Origin: Bdellovibrionales bacterium RIFOXYC1_FULL_37_79
Lineage (GTDB): Bacteria > Bdellovibrionota > Bacteriovoracia > Bacteriovoracales > Bacteriovoracaceae
Direction: 5' to 3'
DNA: 64,000 nt
Assembly: GCA_001770015.1 (NCBI GenBank)
Contig: MEQB01000042.1
Span: 96,352 to 160,351, forward strand
Position 1 is the stretch's first letter; the number at the start of each line of letters is the position of its first letter. Below are positions 7,807 to 17,813 of this stretch, in pieces. The notes under the pieces were generated by a model. It was not told where the DNA came from. It worked only from the letters and a program-made list of their open reading frames with translations, and did not search any database. The translations under genes were made by a program, and so were the position numbers.

Positions 7807-8238
7807 ATGAAAAATGAAAAAAGAATTGCCATTTATGAAGTTCATAAAATAAAAGCCATTGAACATTTTTTAATGGCAGAAAAGGCGATAAACCATGAGG
7901 TTAATCCTCTTTACGAGCAAATGGTTATGAATTGTCACATGGGAGTTGAGATGATTATGAAAGCTGCCATTTATAAATTTGGTGGAATCCCGCCAACACA
8001 TGGTCCCGAAGGCCATAACTTATTGAAAATTGCCAGTACTAAAATTGGCAAAAGGAAATTATTACTCGATGCAATAAATTCTACTGGATTTATACAGCCT
8101 TTGTGGCATAAAATAGTGTCAGCGTGGAATATCAATAAGCGCTACGAATTTATGGGGCTTTCACCGCTTGATTATGATGATTTATATGAAGCTTATGAAA
8201 GGTTTTACAGATGGATAGTAGCAAAATTTGTAGATTAG
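7807..8238 (+). CDS. HEPN-like domain protein
   Basis: A 143-residue all-helical protein. The segment AEKAINHEVNPLYEQMVMNCHMGVEMIMKAAI followed by THGPEGHNLLKIA fits the HEPN pattern of a helix with a conserved V/A-E-x-x-x-K-A core and a downstream H-x-L. HEPN proteins are often ribonucleases or ligand-binding subunits in toxin-antitoxin and defence systems. The usual R-x4-6-H catalytic motif is not obvious, so activity is uncertain. ATG 7807 gives a normal N-terminus; an upstream ATG at 7756 would add a hydrophobic 17-residue tail. The gene overlaps the next by 28 bp and the pair lies exactly between the two copies of the 117-bp repeat. Confidence 0.6.
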   Translation: MKNEKRIAIYEVHKIKAIEHFLMAEKAINHEVNPLYEQMVMNCHMGVEMIMKAAIYKFGGIPPTHGPEGHNLLKIASTKIGKRKLLLDAINSTGFIQPLWHKIVSAWNINKRYEFMGLSPLDYDDLYEAYERFYRWIVAKFVD

Positions 8239-8534
8239 TTAAAGATCAACTTCAATCAATGGAAGTAACGGAAATATTTGCATCGATTGAAGATGAGGAT
8301 TGTATTCGATTGGAAATTGTATCTAATTATTTTCAAGGAATGCGAATCATAAAGCGAATTGAACTTTTATCAAAGTTGCTTCAGAAAATAGCCATGAATG
8401 AACTTAAAGATTATCACTTAATCTTTAATCCTTTAACTATCAATGAAAAATCTAGTAATGTTGATGAAACTGCAAATCGTCTATCTACAGACGGTAAACA
8501 ATTAAATGGCATTGCAGCTCAAACCAATTTGTAA
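8211..8534 (+). CDS. Small protein with a BolA/IbaG-like pattern, partner of the HEPN gene
   Basis: 107 residues. Residues 1-80 follow the BolA/IbaG fold order: a helix (SSKICRLVKDQLQSM), a strand, IRLEIVSNYFQGMRIIKR (compare the family's V-S-x-x-F-x-G-M-x-x-V-K-R), a long helix (IELLSKLLQKIAMNEL) and a strand ending LTINE (family L-T-P-x-E). The invariant histidine that usually follows the KR of BolA is isoleucine here, so an iron-sulfur role via that ligand is unlikely. The last 25 residues are polar and look disordered. There is no GS-x10-D-x-D nucleotidyltransferase motif, so this is not the MNT partner usual for HEPN proteins. The 28-bp overlap implies coupled translation. Function unknown. 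Confidence 0.5.
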   Translation: MDSSKICRLVKDQLQSMEVTEIFASIEDEDCIRLEIVSNYFQGMRIIKRIELLSKLLQKIAMNELKDYHLIFNPLTINEKSSNVDETANRLSTDGKQLNGIAAQTNL

Positions 8535-8581
8535 ATATTGCTATCAGATGGTTGAAGAACATCTATTCGGGAGTGATAAGA

Positions 8582-8698
8582 ATTTTGAGGCCTAGAGGTC
8601 AATATTTCCCCACGAAGTTGGTAAAATGGTTATTGGTTTTCTTCTTATTTGTGATAGGGGTGATGAGTGTGGATGGTTTGGGCCCGATAAAGCTGCTC
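8582..8698. repeat. 117-bp direct repeat, copy B, spanning the intact rlmH 3' end
   Basis: Copy B is joined to the functional rlmH gene: 8645-8698 is coding (reverse strand) and 8582-8644 is the downstream flank. It pairs with 7572-7688. The 893 bp between the copies contain only the HEPN and BolA-like genes. The arrangement resembles the left and right attachment sites left by integration at the 3' end of a gene, with the gene rebuilt by the incoming DNA, though no recombinase is present. Confidence 0.9.
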
Positions 8699-9105
8699 TA
8701 TAAGAATAATTCGGGCCATTTTGTGGGGGAAAGTGAGCAGGGAAAGGGATATTTTTTCGTTGGCACGAGATAAAAGTTCCTCTCCAAATCCACTTGATCC
8801 TCCAACGATCAAATAAAGAGAACCAGAAGTTTTTTCAAGATGATTATAAAGCCATTTTGAAAAGGAAACGCTGTCCATTTGTTTTCCTGTTTCGGTCAGT
8901 AGGATCATCATACTTTTTGAATTTTGATTTAATTGATCAATTTTTTTTAAAACCAGACTGGCTTCAATGGAGACATCTTCTTTTTGTGATTTAATTTCAT
9001 GAATATTTAATTTAAAAGTTTTAATTTGTTTTAAATAATGCTCTTCGAGTGCCAGCAAGTTTTGATCTTTTAATTGTCCAACCACGATAAGATTTAATTC
9101 TTTCA

Positions 9106-9106
<1 letters not shown>
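8645..9106 (-). CDS. rlmH: 23S rRNA (pseudouridine1915-N3)-methyltransferase RlmH
   Basis: 153 residues, the usual length of this SPOUT enzyme, which methylates pseudouridine 1915 in helix 69 of 23S rRNA in assembled 70S ribosomes. The SAM-binding knot is visible in LYLIVGGSSGFGEEL and the protein ends with the family's characteristic YHK after EQLYRA. Its ATG overlaps the rsfS stop by one base (TAATG), so the two are coupled. The 3' end is duplicated 1 kb downstream. In staphylococci the same gene end (orfX) is the SCCmec insertion site. Confidence 0.95.
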
Positions 9107-10917
<1,811 letters not shown>

Positions 10918-10934
10918 AAAAACTCCTTATTCTA

Positions 10935-11306
10935 CTACTTTTGGCCTAAATATTTTGTGGCCCACTTGTTATCCGATTCAATCTTCATAATCTCGCCATT
11001 TCCGTTATGAACCTCGGTTATCAAAAGTGCTGTATATTGCTGGCGATGGCCATTTTTTCTCTTCCAGCGACCTTTTCTTCTTTTTGAAACGATGACTTTT
11101 CTGCTTTTGTCGTGTCTTATGACATGGGCTACAACCTTAGCACCCTTAACTGTTGGCTCACCAACAATGGTGTTGTCGCCTCCGACAAAAAGAACTTTGT
11201 CGAGTTCAACTTTTGAACCTTCATCTGCTTGAAGTTTTTGAACGTCAATTAGATCACCAGCTGATACTTTGTATTGGTGACCTCCAATTTCTACAATGTT
11301 ATACAT
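10935..11306 (-). CDS. rplU: 50S ribosomal protein L21
   Basis: 123 residues; L21 signature features are [18 protein letters not shown] at the start, the [12 protein letters not shown] strand, and the basic loop [27 protein letters not shown] that contacts 23S rRNA. L21 normally runs about 103 residues; the extra C-terminal 20 residues ([26 protein letters not shown]) are an extension. First gene of the rplU-rpmA-obgE-rsfS-rlmH group, with a promoter about 90 bp upstream. Confidence 0.96.
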   Translation of the reverse strand: MYNIVEIGGHQYKVSAGDLIDVQKLQADEGSKVELDKVLFVGGDNTIVGEPTVKGAKVVAHVIRHDKSRKVIVSKRRKGRWKRKNGHRQQYTALLITEVHNGNGEIMKIESDNKWATKYLGQK

Positions 11307-11397
11307 GAAAGACTCCTTGCCTGTGACAAACTTACGGGGAGCCTAAAACTGGCTTCTTGGGTCCCAAAGTTTAGTCAAAAATTTAATGAACTTATGA

Positions 11398-11426
11398 CTT
11401 TTATTAGGTTTTTACATATATGTCAA
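11398..11426 (-). promoter_or_regulatory. rplU promoter
   Basis: On the reverse strand TTGACA (11426-11421) is followed after 17 bp by TAAAAG (11403-11398). The leader to the rplU ATG would be about 85 nt and contains short inverted repeats (AGCC/GGCT) that could be part of ribosomal-protein feedback control, though no known L21 leader motif was recognised. Confidence 0.5.
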
Positions 11427-11502
11427 GCATATAGGCTAGATGATGCAAGATAAAACATTAAATTTTAAAGATTCAAATTCCGATAAAGCTTGTGGGAAGG
11501 AA

Positions 11503-11519
11503 GGTATTTTCAAAATACC
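11503..11519. promoter_or_regulatory. Perfect 17-bp palindrome upstream of an unknown gene
   Basis: GGTATTTT, a central C, then AAAATACC form an exact inverted repeat 8 bp upstream of a GGAGG ribosome-binding site (11527-11531). If the downstream gene starts at 11536, this is a likely operator or mRNA hairpin next to the start codon; if it starts at 11440, the palindrome is coding. Confidence 0.4.
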
Positions 11520-11535
11520 AGACCATGGAGGTGGT

Positions 11536-12354
11536 ATGGATTCCAAAATTGAGAAGGAATACACATATTTTCAATATCATAAAGACTTAAACATTCCGAT
11601 ATTCATTAAGTTGTCTTTAGCCGAATTTGAAATAGATATGGTGAGTTTTCTAAACGAAATTTGTTTTGCTCAATTGGCTGGGAATGAAAATAAAAAAATT
11701 GAAGATCAAGTTAAGGATAAGTCAAAAATTAAAGTTTTGAGGTTTTCTGAAGCTACCCCGGCGGTAGCTCAAAACATTCATTTTTTCAATGAAGGCGATT
11801 TGTACGGTCTTGAAAGTATTTCATATAAAAAAAATTACAAGATATATCGATATAAGGGGATCGCCATTGGGATATTTTCCGTGGGGGCCAAAGAGTGGGA
11901 GCTTGGATGCTTTAGTAATTTTGGCGTAAGTGCAAACCAACTGGCTTGTTTTACCGTTATAAATAGATTTTTGTCCTGGGCCATGTCACCATCCGGGGTG
12001 GTAGGGTTTTGGGGAGTACCCGTGGATGAAGGGGTAGTGGTGATGAATCAACAAGATTCTAAGGGCGAGGCAGTTTTTTTTGATCTATATAAAAATGTGG
12101 TTTATACATTGGATGGGGTAAAAAAAGTTGGACCTAATTTTGTAATAATGAGACTTGATCGTGTTCTACGAAGTAGAAACATTAAGATGTCCTCCAGTGA
12201 GTTGGCTAGTTTTTTGGCAGTCAATTGCTGCTATTTTGATACTGACGGGCTTAGTTTACCCATAAGACAGATGATTAGAACGATTTCATTAAATATATCG
12301 GGGCTAGTTCATCCCAAAGAGAACTTTAAACCAAGAACTGATTTGTCCCTTTAG
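11536..12354 (+). CDS. Hypothetical protein, unknown function
   Basis: 272 residues from ATG 11536, chosen because GGAGG lies 4 bp upstream; an in-frame ATG at 11440 without a ribosome-binding site would add 32 residues. No signal peptide, membrane segment or recognised domain. The middle part (residues 100-190) looks like a beta-rich globular domain with repeated aromatic and glycine positions (WELGCFSNFG, GVVGFWGVPVDEGVVVMN), followed by a small helical region. It stands alone between the rplU promoter and lgt, with 58 bp to lgt. It may be lineage-specific; I do not recognise a family. Confidence 0.6.
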   Translation: MDSKIEKEYTYFQYHKDLNIPIFIKLSLAEFEIDMVSFLNEICFAQLAGNENKKIEDQVKDKSKIKVLRFSEATPAVAQNIHFFNEGDLYGLESISYKKNYKIYRYKGIAIGIFSVGAKEWELGCFSNFGVSANQLACFTVINRFLSWAMSPSGVVGFWGVPVDEGVVVMNQQDSKGEAVFFDLYKNVVYTLDGVKKVGPNFVIMRLDRVLRSRNIKMSSSELASFLAVNCCYFDTDGLSLPIRQMIRTISLNISGLVHPKENFKPRTDLSL

Positions 12355-12412
12355 CTTATCTTTAGTAAGATAAATAAAACAATATGTGTTTTTTTATGTG
12401 AAGGGATAAAGT

Positions 12413-13213
12413 ATGCATGCAATCCAAATTGATCCGGTGATACTCCATTTAGGTGCTTTGCAAATTCGATGGTATGGGCTTATGTACGTGGTGGCCTTTA
12501 TCATTGCCGGGCAAATCCTTAAGAAACTGGTAAAAAATGGTTTTCTAAAAATCCCGGAAAATAAGGTTGACTCCTTATTGCTCTGGTGCCTGATTGGTAT
12601 GTTAATTGGAGCTCGCACGTTCTATGTCTTTCTTTACAACTGGGATCACTACGCTAATTTTCCAGCAGAAATGATTGCTATTTGGAAGGGGGGGCTAAGT
12701 TTTCATGGTGCTCTGGTGGGCATTATCACGGCAATGTTTTTATTTGCCAAGAAGTGGAAGCTGCATTTTTTTCATATTGCCGATTGTATTGCGGTTTGTG
12801 GTAGCCAAGGGCTGTTTTTTGGTCGGATCGGTAATTTTATCAATCATGAGTTGTTTGGTAGAACCACCGACGTTCCGTGGGGGATGATTTTTAGTGGTGG
12901 TGGTCCATATCCTAGGCACCCCTCACAGCTATATGAGGCGATTTTTGAAGGATTGGTCTTGTTTTTAATTCTTTTTTTGGTATCCAAAAAAACCAAGTAT
13001 TACGGGGTAGTCTCCGGCTTGTTCATGGGAGGCTATGGATTTTTTAGGTACATGATAGAGTTTTTTCGAGAACCCGATGTGCAACTGGGATATTACCTAG
13101 GGGGTACGACCACTATGGGACAAATACTTTGCTTGTTGATGATGCTTGCGAGTGTTGGAATTATTCTATACGCCTTTAAAATAAAAATTCCTACTTCCAA
13201 GAACTCTGCTTGA
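12413..13213 (+). CDS. lgt: Phosphatidylglycerol-prolipoprotein diacylglyceryl transferase
   Basis: 266-residue inner-membrane protein with about seven transmembrane segments. Lgt moves diacylglycerol from phosphatidylglycerol to the lipobox cysteine of prolipoproteins. The signature GRIGNFINHELFGRTTDVPWGM (near residues 140-161) and PRHPSQLYEA are intact, as are the N-terminal IRWYGLMYV and the C-terminal GQILCLLMM segments. The start has GAAGGG 7 bp upstream. Its activity is needed by the many lipoproteins in this window. The 3' end overlaps the convergent secreted-protein gene by 23 bp. Confidence 0.96.
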   Translation: MHAIQIDPVILHLGALQIRWYGLMYVVAFIIAGQILKKLVKNGFLKIPENKVDSLLLWCLIGMLIGARTFYVFLYNWDHYANFPAEMIAIWKGGLSFHGALVGIITAMFLFAKKWKLHFFHIADCIAVCGSQGLFFGRIGNFINHELFGRTTDVPWGMIFSGGGPYPRHPSQLYEAIFEGLVLFLILFLVSKKTKYYGVVSGLFMGGYGFFRYMIEFFREPDVQLGYYLGGTTTMGQILCLLMMLASVGIILYAFKIKIPTSKNSA

Positions 13214-13718
13214 GCATCTGTTTTAAAATAGGCAGGTAGCCAGGAAGGTCACTCTTTTTAGTTATGACAGAATAAAAAATGGGAAAACAGGTGATAGTGC
13301 ACTCTGCCCGGTAGAAGTGTTGGGTGTCTTTGACATTTTTCCAGGTATAACTGGCACTTTCTTCATATTTTGAATAGGTGTCTTGCTTGCCAAGCTTTTT
13401 TATGAGGGACTCGTGAAATATATCATGCATAAAATAACTGGGAAGCCGGACATAAAAGTCCACGGATTTGTCCTTATAGTATTGAACAAAAACCGGAAAG
13501 GTGTAGCGCTGATGATTAATTAAATATTTAATTATTTTATAATCAGCATTGCTTGAGATGTTGGCACCTTTGTTATATTTTTTCTCAATGGATTCCAAAG
13601 TTTTATCTGGATAAAAATCCTCAAGTATTTCCAAGCTGAAATTGTAGTTGAAGGCTTCAACCTTGGCGAAGGCAGGTAAGGAGATGGTAATCAAAAGAAA
13701 CATGATAACATTTTTCAT
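13191..13718 (-). CDS. Small secreted protein, unknown function
   Basis: 175 residues with a clear signal peptide (MKNVIMFLLITISLPAFA, cleavage after residue 18). The mature part is basic and aromatic-rich, with two closely spaced cysteines (AECTITCFPI) near residue 140 that could form a disulfide in the periplasm. No family recognised. It is monocistronic and runs head-on into lgt, overlapping it by 23 bp, an arrangement seen repeatedly in this compact genome. Confidence 0.6.
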   Translation of the reverse strand: MKNVIMFLLITISLPAFAKVEAFNYNFSLEILEDFYPDKTLESIEKKYNKGANISSNADYKIIKYLINHQRYTFPVFVQYYKDKSVDFYVRLPSYFMHDIFHESLIKKLGKQDTYSKYEESASYTWKNVKDTQHFYRAECTITCFPIFYSVITKKSDLPGYLPILKQMLKQSSWK

Positions 13719-13894
13719 TGGTCATTTTGGGTGTGATCGTTTCTATTAGTTAAAATGATAATCTATTGTCCGGTTGTGCATAGCGGGAAAAACTTGACTG
13801 CTGATAGTTTACGTTTCAGAATAATAATAATTAAGATAAAATACTAATGGTCGATAATCCTCTGAAACGACTTTGGAGGACGGAGCATATTTTT

Positions 13895-15397
13895 ATGATT
13901 TTATGGAAGAAACATAGTACCCCCCTGACTAGTCTTATCTTCTTGTTTCTAATGGTTAATTTGATGTCATGTGGCCAGTTGGAGACGACCGAATCTGACA
14001 TGAATAGCAAGACGAAGAAGATTGTTGAAAAAATTGACTCAAAAACTCAAGAAAAAGCGGATCAGCTGGAAAACAATGGTTCCAGTATATTAGGAAGCTC
14101 TATAGTGGAAGGGCCTGTGGTTAATGGTAAAAAAACCTACTTCCTTTATGGGGCAGAACATCTTGAACTTGATAACTACTATTTTGATATACCCGTAGTC
14201 TATAATTCGGCTGTTAAAATGTGGATTAAATACTTTCTCAACCAAGGGAGAGGTTTTTTTGAAAGATATGGTGCCCGAGCAGGTAGATATGCTCCGCTGA
14301 TGGGTAAAATTTTGGAAGATAATGGCCTGCCAAGGGATTTGATTTTTTTGGCCATGGCTGAGAGTGGTTTTCAAAACGATGCTAAATCATGGGCAAAAGC
14401 AGTTGGCCCATGGCAATTCATGCCTTATACGGGTAAAAAATATGGGTTGGATATCAGCTGGTACGTTGATGAAAGGAGAGATCCTATCAAGTCCACCATT
14501 GCGGCAGGAGAGTATTTAAAGAAACTGTTTAACGATTTCCAGTCCTGGGAATTAGCCGCTGCCGCATATAATGCCGGTGAAGGAAAAATGTCTCGAGCTA
14601 TTAGAAAATATAAAACGGACAATTTTTGGCAAATTTCAAAAGGCAAGTATTTAAAGAGTGAAACCAGAAATTACGTTCCCAAAATTATGGCCTTGGCGAT
14701 TATCGGGAAAAATTTAAAATCTTTTGGATTTGAAGATATTGATTTTCATGAACCACTTGATTTTGAAGAAATTACCGTGGCAGAAATGTCTGATCTATTT
14801 TTGATTTCAAAAGACCTGAATATGGAAGTGGAGGAGCTGGGTAGATTAAATCCAGAGGTTTTGAGATGGTTTACGCCTCCTGGAAAGGAGTATAAACTGC
14901 GCATTCCCGTGGGATTAAAAGCTTTATGGGAAGAAAAATCGCAGGATCGAATTTATACTGCCAGCGAGTTTCAAATATTCCGAATTGATACTAAGAAAAT
15001 CTCGCTGAAGGCGGTATCCAAAAAATTTAAAGTTCCGCAAAATGTTTTAGTAACGCTTAATAATCTTCCCGAGGGAAGTTATTTGAAGAAAAATGATGAA
15101 ATTATTCTACCCTTTCGGGTGGGACAAAATGTGCGCTCAAGGATGTATTCAGATTTGTATGAAGTGCCCAGGAAGAGCGTACTGGCTCGAAAAAATTATA
15201 GAAGCCGGCTTAGGTATGCCCAAAAAAATGGAAAGTTGATCCGAAGTCCCGCTGCGTACTATGTGGTCAAGAAAGGGGATACCTTATGGTCGGTAGCACA
15301 AAAAAATAAGATCTCCATCAATACCTTAATTAGATCAAACATGCATGTGATCAAGTCGCGGATGATTCGTGCCGGTGATAAATTGGTCGTTAGATAA
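13895..15397 (+). CDS. mltD: MltD-type membrane-bound lytic transglycosylase with LysM
   Basis: A 500-residue lipoprotein (lipobox LMVNLMSC near residue 26) with an SLT domain at about residues 130-250: the catalytic glutamate lies in AMAESGF, followed by AVGPWQFMPYTGKKYGL and AAAAYNAGEGKM. A weak LysM-like segment (SLKAVSKKFKVPQNVLVTLNNLP) and a clear C-terminal LysM (YYVVKKGDTLWSVAQKNK) bind peptidoglycan. MltD cleaves between MurNAc and GlcNAc, leaving 1,6-anhydro ends, during wall growth or remodelling. ATG 13895 is preferred over 13847 because it begins the lipoprotein signal and has GGAG upstream. It stands alone. Confidence 0.9.
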   Translation: MILWKKHSTPLTSLIFLFLMVNLMSCGQLETTESDMNSKTKKIVEKIDSKTQEKADQLENNGSSILGSSIVEGPVVNGKKTYFLYGAEHLELDNYYFDIPVVYNSAVKMWIKYFLNQGRGFFERYGARAGRYAPLMGKILEDNGLPRDLIFLAMAESGFQNDAKSWAKAVGPWQFMPYTGKKYGLDISWYVDERRDPIKSTIAAGEYLKKLFNDFQSWELAAAAYNAGEGKMSRAIRKYKTDNFWQISKGKYLKSETRNYVPKIMALAIIGKNLKSFGFEDIDFHEPLDFEEITVAEMSDLFLISKDLNMEVEELGRLNPEVLRWFTPPGKEYKLRIPVGLKALWEEKSQDRIYTASEFQIFRIDTKKISLKAVSKKFKVPQNVLVTLNNLPEGSYLKKNDEIILPFRVGQNVRSRMYSDLYEVPRKSVLARKNYRSRLRYAQKNGKLIRSPAAYYVVKKGDTLWSVAQKNKISINTLIRSNMHVIKSRMIRAGDKLVVR

Positions 15398-15492
15398 ATT
15401 CTTTACAAAAAAAATCTTAACAGGTGAAGTTTTTTTAAAGTAAACTAAGCTGAGCTATTAGTTGAACAAAGCGTACTGTCGAAGGATTTAAA

Positions 15493-16587
15493 ATGAGTCT
15501 TTTCTCAATCAAGCATCTTAAAAAAGATCAAACATCTAAGAATGAAAAAATCTATGTGAATACGGTAATCACAGGTAAAGGTCCCTATACGGTTTTATTA
15601 TGGGATAGATTATTTCAGGCCAAACAAAAGAATGATTTATTATTTATTTCAAGGGATCGTTTGACCCCTTATGATCTTTGTCCGTGGGGGCCTGCACCTT
15701 TGCGTGGAGAAGCGAATATTGCTTATTATAAAAATTTATTTTCGTTGCCGGAGGGGAAGGCTGAAACCGGCAAGACGGTTTTTTTCAAGGATCTGGAATT
15801 TCGGGAATTTGGTGGAAGGTATAAACCGGAGCCACTGCTTTTTGCGGAAACATTTTATACCCAAAAAAGCGGTTTTCCTGACTACGATAAAATTTTTCCC
15901 TATCGGACCAGCGAGGATTTTTTAACATTATTAAATGAGCTGGTCTGCACTGAGCTGATTTTAAAAATCGAGAAGTTGCCTAAGGATGGGCATCTGATTA
16001 ACGAGAAGAGATGGCTTGTCACCTTTGCGAGCGGGAATCAAGTTGAGTGTGAGAATCTTATCTGGGGGGCGCCGATTTTTGAGTTGTTTGAGGTGCTGGA
16101 TGCCGCTTCGTTGTTTGATCTGAAATTTATTGAATTTCATAATAATATGAAAGAAGTCTCTAGCTTGTTTATGACGTTTGAGGTTTCCCAAGCATCAAGT
16201 AGCACGGATACTTTTTTCATTCCCTTGAGCTATACTCATGAATGGGGACATTTTATCGGTGAATTCCAGGGATCACAGGTGGAACTGGTACATTTTTTAA
16301 ACAGGGAAAGTGTGACAGAGGATGAGATTGCCAAAAGGATCAAAATTTTTAAAAGAAGTTTTGAAAAAATATTTCCGCAACATAAAATTATTGAATCAAC
16401 CGAGTTTATCTATTTTGATTCTGAATCACCTATTATAAAAATGAGTGATGACAACGATTACCAGTTTGATGATCGCTTATTTTTTGTGGGGATAAATGCT
16501 CCCTTAAAAGGAGAGAGTAATCATTTGTCCAACATGGCACGGGCGTTAGCATCTGTGAAAAATATCGAAAACTTTTTAGGAGTGTGA
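15493..16587 (+). CDS. Hypothetical cytosolic protein, coupled to an outer membrane barrel gene
   Basis: 364 residues, start with GAAGGA 6 bp upstream. No signal peptide. The C-terminal block RLFFVGINAPLKGESNHLSNMARALASVKNIENFL resembles the end of flavin amine-oxidase/phytoene-desaturase-like proteins, and LIWGAPIFELFE in the middle could be a matching strand, but the N-terminal GxGxxG nucleotide-binding motif is not present, so a degenerate or divergent member is the most that can be said. The stop overlaps the start of the downstream beta-barrel gene by 4 bp, implying a shared role. Confidence 0.5.
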   Translation: MSLFSIKHLKKDQTSKNEKIYVNTVITGKGPYTVLLWDRLFQAKQKNDLLFISRDRLTPYDLCPWGPAPLRGEANIAYYKNLFSLPEGKAETGKTVFFKDLEFREFGGRYKPEPLLFAETFYTQKSGFPDYDKIFPYRTSEDFLTLLNELVCTELILKIEKLPKDGHLINEKRWLVTFASGNQVECENLIWGAPIFELFEVLDAASLFDLKFIEFHNNMKEVSSLFMTFEVSQASSSTDTFFIPLSYTHEWGHFIGEFQGSQVELVHFLNRESVTEDEIAKRIKIFKRSFEKIFPQHKIIESTEFIYFDSESPIIKMSDDNDYQFDDRLFFVGINAPLKGESNHLSNMARALASVKNIENFLGV

Positions 16588-17813
16588 AAATGAAAATGGT
16601 GATGGTTATTTTTTTAGTTCTGGTTTCACCCAATATTTTTGCCTCCAAGGCGAGGATGGAGGGACTAGGACAAGATTCACAGACGGGGTCTTTTTTCTTG
16701 CCCGACTCGAGGTCAGTTTTTTTGAATCCAGGTTTTATCAATATATTTAATAATTATATTATCACTGAATGGGGAGAGGTGAATCAACCTGATGGTGGGA
16801 GTAATGGTGTGGGTACCAATCCTAAACCTAATGCCGAAGGTGGATTTTTTCAGGAAGTGAATGATTTTACCTGGGGAGTGTATTTGGGGAATAAGACCGA
16901 TATTAATGATAACTGGAAGGATATTTCTGGAAATAAAACCTTTCTTACCCAAAGAAATCCGATTGATATTTTTTTTGGTGGGGATGCGGGGTTGAAATGG
17001 GGTTCAAGATTCAGTTATGCAAATAGTAAAAATGAGAATGCCGGAGATGGTAGTTCTGTTTCATATGAGTCTAATCATACTTCCATTGGGATTGGTTTTG
17101 GGCTTATTTGGGAAAATCTGAATTTGTATACAGATATAGTGCTAAAGGATAAATCAGTCGGGGCAAATGAAGGAGTCTCTTCGAGTGATGCGGGTATGGT
17201 TTACGAGGGTAACTTGGGGCTTAAATTGGGAGCGGCTTATCAATTATTGGGAGTTAAATTATTTGGTCAATATGAAACAAATGGGTTTGAACTGCATCCT
17301 AATCAAGCCGGTTCCAGTAATGTTAAATATGAGCAAAAAATAATTACCGTCGGTGCAGGTAAGATACATGAAGTCGCCAATAATGCCAGAATCATAACCG
17401 ATGCAACGGTTAATGTGATGAGTGATGAAGGAAGTGATCCTTCAAGCGTAACTGCCACTGGCTCTTGGACAATGGTGGATGGGGTTAGTTTTCTACAGGG
17501 AGAATCATCTGTTAAAACCAAAAAAACCAGGTTAAATTTAACCTTTGGCCTAGAGGCGGATGCCACTAGTTGGCTGACGCTTAGAGGGTCCATTAAGCAG
17601 GCATCACTTATTAATCAGCATAGTAAAACCAATGCCTCAGGGGCAAGTGCGAACGATAAAGTGGATAAATCTGATGAAACCACCAGTGTTTCAGCGGGGG
17701 CCACCATTAATTTTGGCAGTTTGAAAATTGATGGATTAATTGGTACCGGGGGGGATGGTATTTTCAATACAGATAACTTATTGGTGCGAACGGCTTTGCA
17801 TTACTGGTTTTGA
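16584..17813 (+). CDS. Predicted outer membrane beta-barrel protein
   Basis: 409 residues with a signal peptide (cleavage near FA-SKA, residue 21). The mature chain shows alternating hydrophobic/polar strands separated by Gly/Asn/Ser-rich loops (for example GLKWGSRFSYANSKNENAGDGSS, SIGIGFGLIWENLNLYTDIVL) and ends in HYWF, the C-terminal aromatic signature recognised by the BAM machinery. The strand density fits a barrel of about 14 strands; transport function is unknown. It overlaps the upstream gene by 4 bp and the convergent trmL by 13 bp. Confidence 0.7.
   Translation: MKMKMVMVIFLVLVSPNIFASKARMEGLGQDSQTGSFFLPDSRSVFLNPGFINIFNNYIITEWGEVNQPDGGSNGVGTNPKPNAEGGFFQEVNDFTWGVYLGNKTDINDNWKDISGNKTFLTQRNPIDIFFGGDAGLKWGSRFSYANSKNENAGDGSSVSYESNHTSIGIGFGLIWENLNLYTDIVLKDKSVGANEGVSSSDAGMVYEGNLGLKLGAAYQLLGVKLFGQYETNGFELHPNQAGSSNVKYEQKIITVGAGKIHEVANNARIITDATVNVMSDEGSDPSSVTATGSWTMVDGVSFLQGESSVKTKKTRLNLTFGLEADATSWLTLRGSIKQASLINQHSKTNASGASANDKVDKSDETTSVSAGATINFGSLKIDGLIGTGGDGIFNTDNLLVRTALHYWF

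Noticed and set aside
8211..8534. Reading the HEPN partner as an MNT nucleotidyltransferase
   Set aside because: The GS-x-A/R-G and D-x-D motifs required for that family are not present.
8552..8773. Open frame of 73 codons on the + strand over the repeat copy B
   Set aside because: It is antisense to rlmH and to the repeat; the sequence has no protein-like features beyond the hydrophobic stretch produced by the opposite strand.
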